A stretch of DNA of 64,000 nucleotides from Spirosoma foliorum (lineage in GTDB: Bacteria; Bacteroidota; Bacteroidia; Cytophagales; Spirosomataceae). The DNA is taken from contig NZ_CP059732.1 of assembly GCF_014117325.1 (NCBI RefSeq), positions 7,815,001-7,879,000 of the forward strand, in the 5' to 3' direction. The notes beneath the pieces were generated by a model. The model saw nothing but the letters and a program-made list of their open reading frames with translations. It did not search any database and was not told the origin of the DNA. Position 1 is the first letter of the stretch. Each line of letters starts with the position of its first letter. A program made the translations under genes and the position numbers. Below, one piece after another: positions 34,255 to 43,697 of this stretch.

Positions 34255-35868
34255 TCAGTTATACTGGCCCACTAGCGTTACAACCGACTTGGGTTCAAGC
34301 TGGATTTGGTTAGAAGGAGCAATGGACTTGGCAAGCGTTTGGGTTTCAGTTGTTTTATAACAGTCAAATCGTCCATGCCGAATCGTCAAACCGTGGAGTG
34401 GCAGGGTTAGTGGATCAGCGGTCATGTTGATACAAACCAGCACGATCTGCTTAGTACGACTATCTTTATAAGCCGATATCATACACTGACTAGCCTCTTG
34501 TGTGGGGTTGCTATCTGCCATATGGACAGCTACCCGCTTCATGCCGGGGCGTACAAAGCGGGCATAGTTACCGAAAGCCCACAGTTGCCTGGAGTCCAGC
34601 ACCTGGCCATCTTGTCGAGCGTTGTCGTGCTTTTTGTAGTTACCATCGGGGCCATTGATATACACCAGCCCATCGCTATAGTCATATGGATTGATCGCCA
34701 GCCACCATTGCCACGACGTTACATTGGCCACGGTTAGGTCGTTGTGGATGACTTTGGCAACATAGAGGCCATAGTCCATGTCTGTATGGCGAGGACTGCC
34801 GTTGTAACGGCCACAGATGTCGCCCAGAACGCCAAACTCACTTTGCCAGAGCATCGGATTGCCAACTGCTTTAACGCGTTGGGCCACTTTCTGTCGCATA
34901 GCCACCAGCACTGAATCTGAACAGGTCGTGAAATAGCTATGATATGCCCAAATCGGTTCAACATTGGGGAGTTTGGTTATGGGCGCTTCTTGTTTTGAGG
35001 AAAAAAAGTAATCTAATTGATTCCCACGGCCACTTTCTGCTTTTTCGTAGAGGAAATTGAGCTGCCCTGCTTCGCCGGTTACTACGGTCGTTTTGGCTTT
35101 TTGGGCTGCCAATTTTGCCGATAACGCTTTTGTGACGGCTGCAATGTCGGCATTTTCGGCAGGGGAGCCTTCCTGCCCGGCTCGGCCATTTTTCCCGGCT
35201 GTCCAGTCCCACTGCGGTTCGTTGATGGGACTCAGGTAATCGAATTTGAAGTGCTCGGACACTTTCACTAAAAAATCTGCGAAGGCATTCGTCGCATCCG
35301 GTTTAAGGTTAATGGATTTGCCTCCTGCCGAAAACGCTTTGCCATTTTTCGTCATCTGTACGGGAGGGGAGTTGGTAAAGCCCAATGTATAGCGCACTCT
35401 CCGTTGCCGAGCGGCCTGCAAAAACCATTGGCTTCCACTTTGTTTAGTCCAGTCGAAACGTCCTTGGCTATCCATAAAACATTCCTCCCGGCGCCAAGGG
35501 TCGCTAATGCGGCTGCTGTCGCCTTGCTCATAGCTCCCCGCGCCAATATTCATCCGCCATAAGGACAAACCAATTCCCTTAGGCTGACCGCTAGGCAACG
35601 TATCCAGGCTAAATAGCAGATCGGCAATCTGATTTTTCTTGCTTTCATCTTGCCATTTGCCAATAAACTTAGCCGACCAGCAGTCTGATGCACCAAAACT
35701 GTGGATGGTCTGAAATTCTTCCTGCAAGTTAATGGTAACCGATTTTTCAATTCGCCGGTGTCTATTGCTGGTTTTCTCCGGCGGATCTATACCCCTGAGT
35801 GTACTACCTAAACAGGTGAAACCAATCAATGCGAGCAGGCTAATTTTAATTCTAAATTTCATGGCCAA
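34255..35868 (-). CDS. Glycoside hydrolase family 30-like, secreted
   Basis: 537 residues. A signal peptide (ISLLALIGFTCLGSTL) is followed by a TIM barrel. LSPINEPQWDW carries the acid/base Glu, and MLWQSEFGVLGD the nucleophile Glu, the spacing and context of clan-A GH30 enzymes. IHSFGASDCWSA at the start (GFGA-like) and the C-terminal beta region fit GH30. Typical targets are beta-linked glucans, xylans or galactans; which one cannot be decided. It would act in the periplasm or outside the cell. Confidence 0.85.
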   Translation of the reverse strand: MAMKFRIKISLLALIGFTCLGSTLRGIDPPEKTSNRHRRIEKSVTINLQEEFQTIHSFGASDCWSAKFIGKWQDESKKNQIADLLFSLDTLPSGQPKGIGLSLWRMNIGAGSYEQGDSSRISDPWRREECFMDSQGRFDWTKQSGSQWFLQAARQRRVRYTLGFTNSPPVQMTKNGKAFSAGGKSINLKPDATNAFADFLVKVSEHFKFDYLSPINEPQWDWTAGKNGRAGQEGSPAENADIAAVTKALSAKLAAQKAKTTVVTGEAGQLNFLYEKAESGRGNQLDYFFSSKQEAPITKLPNVEPIWAYHSYFTTCSDSVLVAMRQKVAQRVKAVGNPMLWQSEFGVLGDICGRYNGSPRHTDMDYGLYVAKVIHNDLTVANVTSWQWWLAINPYDYSDGLVYINGPDGNYKKHDNARQDGQVLDSRQLWAFGNYARFVRPGMKRVAVHMADSNPTQEASQCMISAYKDSRTKQIVLVCINMTADPLTLPLHGLTIRHGRFDCYKTTETQTLAKSIAPSNQIQLEPKSVVTLVGQYN

Positions 35869-35997
35869 TAGTAGCTTGAGGTAGTTGATATATAGGAGCA
35901 GAGAGAGCCGATACTCTACTAATGATAGCTTAGAAATACACTTTATTTGATCGCGTTTTTCGTCAGAATGACAAAAAGCCCTTTAGTACAATGTCAA

Positions 35998-36486
35998 TTA
36001 CACCACTTCATGAGAGTCTTTAATGATATCCATGACGAATACGCTTTTCGCCTTTTGGATGCCTTTAACCTCCCCCAGATAATTGATAAAAAAGTCATGA
36101 TAACTTTCGATGCTCTCGGCTAGAATTTTGAGCATAAAGTCATAGTCACCTGATACGTTATAGCACTCGACCACTTCTTTAAACCCAATAATGCCACTTA
36201 CAAAAGCGTGAGCTGTTTGTTTGTCGTGCTCTTTCAGTGCCACCTGACAAATCACCATGACTTTCCGGTTTACTTTTCGATTATCCACTAAGGCCACATA
36301 CTGCCGAATGACCTGTAGTTGTTCAAGTCGTTTGATTCGCTCGTGGGTGGGCGTAGTACTCAGGTGAATGCGCGACGCGATCTCCCGCACGGTAAGCTTG
36401 GCATTGTCCTGGAGCAGTCGCAAAATAGCGTAATCCTTTTCATCTAACTCAATAGCGACTCGATTGGGCTGTTCTGTTTGGCTCAT
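35998..36486 (-). CDS. Lrp/AsnC-family transcriptional regulator
   Basis: 162 residues from the ATG at 36486. The longer frame to 36708 runs into the divergent gene and is not supported. N-terminal winged helix: LDEKDYAILRLLQDNAKLTVREIASRIHLSTTPTHERIKRLE. C-terminal RAM ligand domain: VVECYNVSGDYDFMLKIL. It is divergent from the DHA2-type MFS gene 127 bp away, suggesting it controls it. Since that target is broken by an insertion, the regulator may now be orphaned. Confidence 0.92.
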   Translation of the reverse strand: MSQTEQPNRVAIELDEKDYAILRLLQDNAKLTVREIASRIHLSTTPTHERIKRLEQLQVIRQYVALVDNRKVNRKVMVICQVALKEHDKQTAHAFVSGIIGFKEVVECYNVSGDYDFMLKILAESIESYHDFFINYLGEVKGIQKAKSVFVMDIIKDSHEVV

Positions 36487-36613
36487 AAAAGAAAAATGGG
36501 ATAAAGCAGATGTTCTATATAAGGGGTAAAAAATAAGTATTTGTTCTAAATATCCTACAGTTTTTTTTAGCTCTATGCTGCTATTGCTTCTTTTGTGAAA
36601 ACAATTGGTCATT

Positions 36614-37449
36614 ATGGTACCTATACTCCGACCCAAATTAGCCCTGCTTATTGCATCGGTCAGTGTCTTTTTTGAAGCGTTAGATATTGCGATTGTCAAT
36701 TTAACCATGCCGCTGATTCAGACCTGGTTTAAGCTGTCTTTTAATCAGGTACAATGGCTACAGACGCTGTATGTGCTGCTGTATGGTGGGTTACTCATTC
36801 TGGGAGGACGTTTGACGGATACCATAGGTCGGCGAAAAATCTTTCTGGTGGCTTCCACGCTATTTCTGCTCACTTCACTTGGGGCCGGATTGGCCGGATC
36901 GTTTGTTTGGCTGCTCATTTTCCGGACTATCCAGGGCATCGCTGCTGCCTTATTAATGCCATCGGCACTTTCGATTGTGACACACGCGTTTACGGAACCC
37001 CAGGCCCGCAGTAAGGCAATTGGTATTTTTAGTTCGTTTGCCGCGCTTGGTTCGGGTAGTGGTTTATCGGTTGGCGGCTTAATTGCGGCCTGGTTTGGCT
37101 GGCAGTGGGTATTTTTTATTAATGTTCCAGTTATTTTACTCACCTTATTATTGGCTTTTCGATACCTTCCCAAAGATGCGGCTCGCACGGAACCCTTGCC
37201 CGATATCCCATCCGGGTTATTGCTGACGCTGGTTATTACGGCCTTGTCGTATGTGGTCCATGAACTAGGCGACTGGGCGAATCAGGGTTATTTATTGCTC
37301 CTGTTAAGCCTGTTGGTGGCTGGTGGTGCAGCGCTGTTTATCAAGCGAAACAGCGTTCAGGCTTTTCCGTTGATTTCGTTTCCAGTCCTTAACCGCTCTC
37401 TGATCCCAATTACGGTTATGGCCATGCTTGGTGCTACCTTTACGGGCTA
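36614..37449 (+). pseudogene. 5' part of DHA2-type MFS drug transporter, interrupted by IS
   Basis: About 279 codons, start ATG at 36614. It covers the first half of an EmrB/QacA-like 14-helix transporter: FFEALDIAIVNLTMPLIQ (helix 1), GGRLTDTIGRRKIF (loop 2-3 motif), FRTIQGIAAALLMPSALSIV (motif C region). The frame stops making family sense at 37450, where the ISAs1 element begins. The remainder continues in the same frame after the element at 38606. Joined, the product would be about 479 residues, normal for the family. Confidence 0.9.
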
Positions 37450-38605
37450 CAGGGTAATTGCATCAAACGTTAAGTTGGCTCAATAGAGTCATTAGATAAG
37501 CATCGTCTCGGGCAGCTTTCTTTCGCTTACGCTTCAAACTCATCTTGGCCGGGTCACGACTAATTAAGCCTAAGGCCAACTTACGAACCGTACTCAAATT
37601 ACGCGGAGCATGGTCTTTCCGGACCTGGCACCCATCTTCATCAAAGGTGACATCAAGGTGCCAATGCTGCTCATTCTCAATACTCCAGTGCCGACGAATG
37701 TAGCAACTCATCTGAGCGGCTGAATAGCCTCTTAGTGAGCTGATATAGTAGCGTGTACTGCGCTGTTCTTTGTCATTGATCCAACGAGTTGACTCCACAT
37801 AAATGACGCTTTTTAAGCCTACCCACCCCGCTGCGGCATCAATCAAGTCCAGTGTTTCGCTTACGAATACAGCCCGCTTTTCAGCTCGCCCATGGCCCAA
37901 ATCCCGGCTTATATCGGCTTGTAAGGAAGGCTTTGTTCGCTCGAACCAATCGACCACTTGTTCATATAAGCCGTCCTGATTGGCCTTTAAGCCAATGAGA
38001 TAGTCTGCCCGCTGATCGATAATGAGTTTGGCAATCGTTTTTTGGCATCCAATGGCATCCATACTAACCACGCTACTGGCGATGTCAATCGATTTTAACA
38101 AATCAGGAATCGCTTTGATCTCGTTGGTTTTAGTAGCTATCTGGCTCTGAGCCAGACACAACCGCTCTTTCTCGGCCCAGACACTGACAATCTGAACGGT
38201 GGCTTGTTTGTGGCCAGCCTCTACCGTTCCCCGCAGTTGTTTACCGTCGATGATAAGCTGTTTTTGGGTCAGCAGGTCAACAATTTCTTTGCCCCAATTG
38301 GTTAACAAAGTCTCCAGCTGGGTGGGCTCAAGTCGGCGAAAGACCCGATTTAGGGTATCGTGCGAAGGAATCCCGCAGGGTAGTTCCAAAAACTCACGGA
38401 ACACCTCCTGTTTATCACAAGCATAATCATAAACCTCTTCAAATCCCTCACAATCAGCTAAGTATCCACAAAGTACGATCATTAGAATATCGGTTAGCTG
38501 GTGAAAACACTTTCCTTCTTGGCGGGGATCATCAATCTCAAAAAACAATTCGGCTACGTCCATCTGTCAAAGATGGCTAACTTAGCTTTTCGTGCAATCA
38601 CCCTA
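37450..38605 (-). mobile_element. ISAs1-family insertion sequence (1156 bp)
   Basis: Ends carry imperfect inverted repeats of about 29 bp beginning AGGGTAATTGCA on the left and AGGGTGATTGCA on the right (reverse complement). It is flanked by a direct repeat TACGGGCTA at 37441-37449 and 38606-38614, the target duplication. It holds one transposase gene. The intact ends and frame suggest it is recent. Confidence 0.92.
37463..38563 (-). CDS. ISAs1-family transposase
   Basis: 366 residues. LTDILMIVLCGYLADCEGFEE and GIPSHDTLNRVFRRL are the family's N-terminal signature. DGKQLRGT, VVSMDAIGCQKTIA and WSIENEQHWHLDVTFDED supply the D-D-E catalytic triad in the ISAs1 order. VRKDHAPRNLSTVRKLAL is the conserved end. 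The stop codon overlaps the left inverted repeat. It looks full length and active. Confidence 0.95.
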   Translation of the reverse strand: MDVAELFFEIDDPRQEGKCFHQLTDILMIVLCGYLADCEGFEEVYDYACDKQEVFREFLELPCGIPSHDTLNRVFRRLEPTQLETLLTNWGKEIVDLLTQKQLIIDGKQLRGTVEAGHKQATVQIVSVWAEKERLCLAQSQIATKTNEIKAIPDLLKSIDIASSVVSMDAIGCQKTIAKLIIDQRADYLIGLKANQDGLYEQVVDWFERTKPSLQADISRDLGHGRAEKRAVFVSETLDLIDAAAGWVGLKSVIYVESTRWINDKEQRSTRYYISSLRGYSAAQMSCYIRRHWSIENEQHWHLDVTFDEDGCQVRKDHAPRNLSTVRKLALGLISRDPAKMSLKRKRKKAARDDAYLMTLLSQLNV

Positions 38606-39206
38606 TACGGGCTACCTGTTTCTGATTTCATTGATTTTGCAACAGGATCGACAACTAAGCGCAGCGTATGCGGGCTTGTTGCTTTTTCCCTTCAGCCTTC
38701 TCTCGGCCTTAGCCGGAAAATATTTACTGCCCATGCTACTGAAACGATTCTCCATAAAACAGGTGGCTATTTTGGGCATGGCCTCGCTGGTAATCGGTAC
38801 GCTATGCTTAACCTATTATATCCAATCGACCGACCATCCGCTTATTGTATTGCTAATATCTCTTTTGGGAGTTAATAGCATAGGTATTGCGCTGAGCTTT
38901 TCTGGCTTAACGGTACTTTCCTTACAACCCGTCCCAGAAGTTCATCACGGGTTAGTATCGGGGGTTAATACTACTGCCTATTTCATTGGAGGTGGTTTCG
39001 GCCTATCGATTGTATCCCTATTTCTGGATGGGTCGGGGCAGACAGATCATGGGATAGGTATTCTGCCAGCCGTTATACTCAGCTTATATGCTTTACTCGG
39101 TCTTGGCAGGCTTCTTCTAAAAGGTCGCCATGAGCCTCATAAACCTTCTGGTTTGTCAAATAATACGACGGAGAAGTTTAGTGCTGAGCCTGCTTCGTCG
39201 TTGTGA
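38606..39206 (+). pseudogene. 3' part of the interrupted DHA2-type MFS gene
   Basis: About 200 codons continuing the transporter frame: TGYLFLISLILQQDRQLSAAYAG, then LPMLLKRFSIKQV and further helices. It has no start of its own other than a GTG inside the IS end. If that GTG were used it would make a six-helix fragment, unlikely to transport alone. Confidence 0.9.
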
Positions 39207-39314
39207 ATTGCGCAGCTTTATCGCCAATTCAGTAAACCGATTACATACTCTATGGCATGATTTCGTCTATATTACATAGTTAAAAACTAAATCTGTTACA
39301 ATTAGCACTGCATT

Positions 39315-39817
39315 AGTGGAGTCATTATTTTACTTGTTTCTCCTTCGCTTGCTTACCTCCTTTGGGCTCAGACCAATTATGTTGTTAATACGCCCAACAC
39401 TCTTATACCTGCTGATTATACTACGATTATTGGACCAGGAGCAGGTAATAAAGCCTTACCAGTAAGTATAAGGCATTTATAGGGACCTATTCTTATCAAC
39501 TACACATCAATAATACTAGCGAATGGAGTGATAAGGTGTTTGCGCCAGGCTATAACTTGTCGACATTGGCGGAGGTAAAGAAGTACATCGGTGCCAACCA
39601 GCATTTGCCGGGCGTTCCCTCAGCAGAACAGGTCGCTGGAGATGGTATTGATCTATTGAAGATGAATGCCACCTTATTGGAAAAGGTGGAGGAGTTGACC
39701 TTATATAGCATTCAATTGGAGGAGGCTCGCCAACAGGATCAAAAGAAACTACAAGCATTAGAGCAGAAGCAGGCCGAACTAGAACAGTTGTTGAAACAAG
39801 TTTTAAGTCGAAAATAG
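39315..39817 (+). pseudogene. Decayed relative of the repeat-adhesin gene at 53339
   Basis: Two disconnected pieces. 39315-39480 reads a signal-like stretch then QTNYVVNTPNTLIP, followed by a stop; compare NNYVVTAPIS at the start of the 53339 protein. 39484-39817 in another frame reads NNTSEWSDKVFAPGY and continues to the C-terminal coiled coil (LPGVPSAEQV, NATLLEKVEELTLYSIQ), about 75% like the end of the 53339 protein. The whole central repeat block is gone. A deletion between the ends plus loss of the start fits a dead copy. Confidence 0.75.
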
Positions 39818-39957
39818 TTGTACAGGTTAGACCTTTCGACAGTGACTATAATACTAATACCCAGGCAGCGTAAGTACTTAATTTTTATTGTAGGTATTTA
39901 TACTTAATTTTGTTGGCGGCCTCATCGAAGCTGTCTTATAAATTACGGTAATTGCCG

Positions 39958-39989
39958 AAACGCTGGTTCCATTTGGAGCTGGCGTTTTT
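39958..39989 (+). terminator. Terminator-like hairpin after the decayed adhesin gene
   Basis: AAACGCTGG pairs with CTGGCGTTT using two G-T pairs, then TTTT. Similar hairpins follow at 53218 and in the 24-25 kb array. Confidence 0.65.
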
Positions 39990-39992
39990 GCT

Positions 39993-40111
39993 ATAAAAAC
40001 AGCCGCTACCCAGCAAGTAACGGCTGATTGCTACATGTAATAAACTAAACTATTATCTGTACTATCTATAGAGTAGGTTTGGAGTTACTGGCAGTGAGGC
40101 AACGGGCGAAG
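39993..40111 (-). ncRNA. 119-bp structured repeat, copy A
   Basis: On the minus strand it starts CTTCGCCCGTTGCCTCACTG and ends in the hairpin AGCCGTTACTT/GGGTAGCGGCT with GTTTTTAT, a good intrinsic terminator. Copy B (47097-47215) is the same length, conserved at both ends and variable in the middle, with compensating pairs in the hairpin. It could instead be the 3' end of a vanished gene. Confidence 0.5.
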
Positions 40112-40134
40112 CCTGAATGAATAGTAGCCAGTAG

Positions 40135-40293
40135 TTAATAGGCTTCATATTCATAAATAAACTCGTATCCTCCGTCGTGTTGAGTGACTTTGATTAGTAA
40201 GCCATTAGCATCATAGGTATTTAAGGAGTATGAGTTACTGGTTGCAAGGTGGTAAAGTACATATAGGCGCTCCCGCAAGTTTAAGGATTGCAT
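40135..40293 (-). pseudogene. Possible gene fragment, YD-repeat-like end (52 aa)
   Basis: The frame from the ATG at 40293 ends SYSLNTYDANGLLIKVTQ then GGYEFIYEYEAY. The last half resembles the end of lipoproteins with YD-type strands (TYDANGxL). There is no signal peptide, so it looks like the 3' remnant of a larger gene. Confidence 0.35.
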
Positions 40294-40440
40294 CAAGGCT
40301 ATGCAGAAGGAAATAAACGGGATGGGGATAACACTAACTCATAGCAGTATAAACTAATAGCCCCGTCTAATGGCGAGGCTATTATTGTTTGTTGAATAAG
40401 TTGGTTTGATTGCTGGCCTTCAGATAAAGTTAATGCCCGC

Positions 40441-40767
40441 TTACTGTTTGCCCTTTAACTTACTCTTCCCTTTTCCATTCGCTTTATAATCCATCTTTGT
40501 CTCCCGTTGAGCTGTGTGACTACCTGGCGAAACACTACTATTTGGATTAGCCGCTGCATCAACACCAGTACCGACTGATGAGGCCGGTACCGGATGATCC
40601 GCTCGCTTCGGTATCGTTTTACTTTTCTGCTTGGCATCCTTATTATTGGAAGCACCTTTACTTTCTATCTGGCTATTGTTGGGAGTTTGCGTATTGCCGG
40701 ATTGAGCCCATGCCTGTAAGGTTCCAGTCAGTAGAACCACTGCTATGGCCATTTGCATCTTTTTCAT
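40441..40767 (-). CDS. Small secreted basic protein
   Basis: 108 residues. A signal peptide (MQMAIAVVLLTGTLQAWA) is followed by a low-complexity, Lys/Ser/Asn-rich chain ending KANGKGKSKLKGKQ. No fold is visible. Similar in style to the protein at 48580. Function unknown. Confidence 0.65.
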   Translation of the reverse strand: MKKMQMAIAVVLLTGTLQAWAQSGNTQTPNNSQIESKGASNNKDAKQKSKTIPKRADHPVPASSVGTGVDAAANPNSSVSPGSHTAQRETKMDYKANGKGKSKLKGKQ

Positions 40768-41027
40768 GTGTCTAGTTCGTTTATAACGTTGTCAATTGTT
40801 GAAGTAAACAAATTGACAGGGGATAAGGGACTAGATAGTGTATGAAATAAGGTAATGGGATCAATACACTGGCAACTCGTTTATAGTACTAGCGATGGTA
40901 GATTTATCCTTCATATATGCCGTCTAGTAAATTTGTGATAGTGAATAGGTTTGAAAAGGTGACACAAAATTTCTTGTAACGTCTAAATCGGTAACAAATT
41001 GAGGCTTAAATATTCCTAGTTAATCCC

Positions 41028-41147
41028 ATGAACGCCACCACGAGTATTACTATTCAAGAAGTAATCGATCAGGCCAAACAGTATCTTGAGCAGGGCATAA
41101 GCCAGGATGAAGCTATTCGCCGGGCAATTGCAGCGGCCAAAGCTTAA
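41028..41147 (+). CDS. Very small helical protein (39 aa)
   Basis: MNATTSITIQEVIDQAKQYL then EQGISQDEAIRRAIAAAKA. Predicted to form two amphipathic helices. Ends in a normal stop followed by AT-rich sequence. The even codon pattern and helical periodicity suggest a real gene, but no relative is known to me. Confidence 0.5.
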   Translation: MNATTSITIQEVIDQAKQYLEQGISQDEAIRRAIAAAKA

Positions 41148-41180
41148 TTAGGTGAACAGAATTGGCCCAACTCTCCCTTC

Positions 41181-41216
41181 TTATTTACGATAGGTAGTAA
41201 CAGCCTCTTCGTAAAT
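41181..41216 (-). pseudogene. Orphan C-terminal fragment of the 49489-type phage-like protein
   Basis: Twelve codons read IYEEAVTTYRK then stop, against IYEEAITTYRK then stop at the end of the gene at 49489. An in-frame stop lies just upstream, so only the tail survives. Confidence 0.65.
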
Positions 41217-41243
41217 TGATTAGGGAACCAGCTTTTGGGCTAT

Positions 41244-41663
41244 TCACAATAAAAATTGCTTCATGTAATAGCTAAATACGTAGTAGCCTCCGCCAATGAT
41301 TAGTAATCCTGCAGCAATGGCTAATAGAATGATGGCCCAGCCAAAGGCGCCAAAGTAACTTAGTACCATAGGATTCTCAGGATCACCTATCTTATAAACA
41401 ACCGTTGCTTTCTCGCCCACTTGCCAATCCGGTGGAGAACTCGCAACATTATAGGCATGATGTATTTCTTTACCGGTGATAGTCGTAAATTTAAAAATAG
41501 GCCGATAGGTTGATTTCCCCTTTTTGCTATTTTCTCGAACAAGCTCTTCAACCGTGGCCAGTGTACGGGTTCCTGTTTTAATAAAATTAATCGAGTTGGA
41601 GAATAAATACAGTGAGCCTAGAAGTACTACTATGCCCGCTAAAAAAGTAAGAAAGTAACCCAT
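41244..41663 (-). CDS. DUF3592 membrane protein
   Basis: 139 residues. Two membrane helices (FLTFLAGIVVLLGSLYLF and FGWAIILLAIAAGLLIIGGGYYVF) flank a beta-rich domain with TGTRTLATVEEL, YRPIFKFTTITGKEI and VGEKATVVYKIGDPENPMV, the order and motifs of DUF3592. Function of the family is unknown; it lies in the cytoplasmic membrane. Confidence 0.85.
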   Translation of the reverse strand: MGYFLTFLAGIVVLLGSLYLFSNSINFIKTGTRTLATVEELVRENSKKGKSTYRPIFKFTTITGKEIHHAYNVASSPPDWQVGEKATVVYKIGDPENPMVLSYFGAFGWAIILLAIAAGLLIIGGGYYVFSYYMKQFLL

Positions 41664-42687
41664 TGACGCTAGGAGTTTGCTAGATGGTTTCTTTTCGCAT
41701 AGGATAATGCGCCTAGCAATTTACGGTCTAGATACCTCCCAGACGGTAATCAACTGATTGAACGGTTGTATTTTGAGTTTGATGCATGTCTCCTGACAAG
41801 TAGGGCAACTACGACTGCTACGATAAGTACACCTGGGGTGCGCAACTTATTTAACCTGGCACCTTACGTCTGACACCCTTAGCCTTACTGTTTCCTTGTT
41901 ATTTCTCCCCAGAGTTGTGCGAATAGCAACAAAATGGTAAAACAACTACTTACAATGTCAGACAAGAAAGCCTACTATTTAATCTGAAATTTAAACAGAT
42001 AGATACCACACTTGCGTTGTCTTTAACATTATAATTATTCATGTAGAGGTCATGGTTACCTTAGTGCGAATACTACTGGCGGGACTACAGCAATCGGTTG
42101 TTGTGGGGCTCGACCTGGATTTTTTGATAAGCATACACTCTTGGGCAGTACATTTTTTCCCTCTATGGTCATGAGTTGCCCGGTAGGAATCGTTCGCTAC
42201 AGTCCTGGCCAGTTTTGCTATACCTTACCGGTTAGTTCGACCGGGTCACTCTGGTCAGGATTTGGTGCCTGGCATTTTCGAGTATGCTGCTTCCTGCGTA
42301 TTGAGTGGGATACTCCCCATCATTACAGACCAGAAAAGCAGATAGCTCTGTTTATTCAGCCTCGAGAAAGTTTCAGGGTCCTAAATTCAGGTGGCTCTCT
42401 CCGACGCGTTACTCCATATCCAGGTTAATGGATATCCATACACACTTGGGGCTTAATGCCGCATTCTGGGGTGCTATCTAGTATTATTACAGTTGTACTT
42501 GCTTTGCAGGCTGAGATTTAGGGCTCTAAAAGGATTTCTGGCTAGCCCAATAAATAAATTTTCCAGGATTTATAAAGGATATATTGTTACCGAAATGCAA
42601 TAAAAGCAACAAGTGATAGTATTTATTAGTATCCTAGTAGTACTACATAGGAAAAACTACATTTTCTTTTCCTCAACGGCTCTAGCT
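41664..42687. other. 1.0-kb region without a supported gene
   Basis: AT-rich at both ends. The longest frames (42051-42173 and 42141-42428) lack family features, and the latter starts with TTG. I see no repeats shared with other parts of the window. Confidence 0.5.
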
Positions 42688-43056
42688 ATGAAGCGATCTT
42701 CTCATGCGGCACAGATTCAACACAACTTTGATCCTGACCAGATTCTTTATTTAGCTGGGGATGTTAATTATTGCACCGTTTATCTGCTGGATGGTCGGGC
42801 CATTCTATCCAGTCGAACCCTAAAGTGGTATAGTAATCGGTGGCCCTGCTTTATTCGGATTCACAAGGGTTATTTAATCAACCCAGCGTATGTTCATAAT
42901 TGTATCGTTCTTTCTTCGATTTTAGCCTATATGATTATGCATAATGGCGCTAGGCTACCGATCGGCCGACGCCGAATTAGCCAGGTTATTCAGGAACTGG
43001 GCTTTGGATTGCCTGCCTACGGCCGTACGAGTAGCTATCTGCTGGTTGCTAGTTAA
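42688..43056 (+). CDS. Stand-alone LytTR DNA-binding protein
   Basis: 122 residues from the ATG at 42688. LytTR core: DPDQILYLAGDVNYCTVYLLDG, TLKWYSNRWPCFIRIHKGYLINP, LPIGRRR. No other domain. It shares TLKWY and the general length with the protein at 21030. The LytTR gene is followed by a DnaA-box repeat and then by receiver genes. Confidence 0.82.
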   Translation: MKRSSHAAQIQHNFDPDQILYLAGDVNYCTVYLLDGRAILSSRTLKWYSNRWPCFIRIHKGYLINPAYVHNCIVLSSILAYMIMHNGARLPIGRRRISQVIQELGFGLPAYGRTSSYLLVAS

Positions 43057-43069
43057 AGCCAGCTATCGC

Positions 43070-43137
43070 CTTTTTGTGAATTTTATCCACAGGCGTTGGG
43101 AATAGCTGTGGGTAAGTTTTAGAAGAGGGGATATAGG
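43070..43137. repeat. Repeat with inverted DnaA-box-like sites, copy 1
   Basis: TTATCCACA (43083-43091) matches the consensus DnaA box and TGTGGGTAA (43107-43115) is an inverted near-match, 24 bp start to start. The ~68-bp block recurs at 56008-56077 with the same spacing. Confidence 0.7.
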
Positions 43138-43172
43138 GGCGCTACGTTGTAAAAGCACCTAAAGCGCTGGAC

Positions 43173-43613
43173 TCAGTCCTCACTAAGAAAATAGAGTTTT
43201 GGCGTGGTAGCCACATCAACCCAATACAACCGTAAATTCTCCACATACAACTTCCACTCCTCGAAGCTAAACGGCTTGCCGGTAACGGCATTGGCGCCAC
43301 GCACATAAGCCTCTCCTCGTTTCAGCGGATTTTTATTGGCAGACAACATAATAATGGGCAATAAACGGCCTTGGGGATGCCCCCGTAATAAGGTCAAAAA
43401 ATCCAGCCCATCCAGTTCACTTTGCAAGTCAATATCCAGCAATACCAGCCGGGGACCCGGACCCGACAAATCACTCAGAAAGCGGGCCGCTTCGGCAAAA
43501 CTCTGGATACCCAGAAAATGGGCCTGAGGAAAGACGCTCCTGGCTGCTCGCCGAAGGATATCTACAATGTGGGGGTCATCATCAACGACCAATATGGGAA
43601 AGGAAGTGGGCAT
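43173..43613 (-). CDS. Receiver-only response regulator (Rcp1-like)
   Basis: 147 residues from the ATG at 43613. VVDDDPHIVDI gives the acidic pocket, LLDIDLQSELDG the phospho-acceptor Asp, IIMLSAN the Ser/Thr position and VTGKPFSFEEW the conserved Lys. The C-terminal YWVDVATTP tail is like the Trp-containing tail of Rcp1-type single-domain receivers that serve PAS/phytochrome-type kinases. Divergent from a second receiver gene 84 bp away. Confidence 0.88.
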   Translation of the reverse strand: MPTSFPILVVDDDPHIVDILRRAARSVFPQAHFLGIQSFAEAARFLSDLSGPGPRLVLLDIDLQSELDGLDFLTLLRGHPQGRLLPIIMLSANKNPLKRGEAYVRGANAVTGKPFSFEEWKLYVENLRLYWVDVATTPKLYFLSED

Positions 43614-43697
43614 TGGGCTCACGAAAAAGTCTATAGATGAGGAAATTGAAAACAATTAGCGACTTTAGGGCTTATAAGGACGCAAACGATTATTGAA

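Noticed and set aside
35998..36708. Longer start for the Lrp/AsnC regulator
   Set aside because: The extra 74 residues overlap the divergent MFS start and have no counterpart in the family.
42141..42428. 95-codon plus-strand frame
   Set aside because: TTG start and no family resemblance; composition does not look coding.
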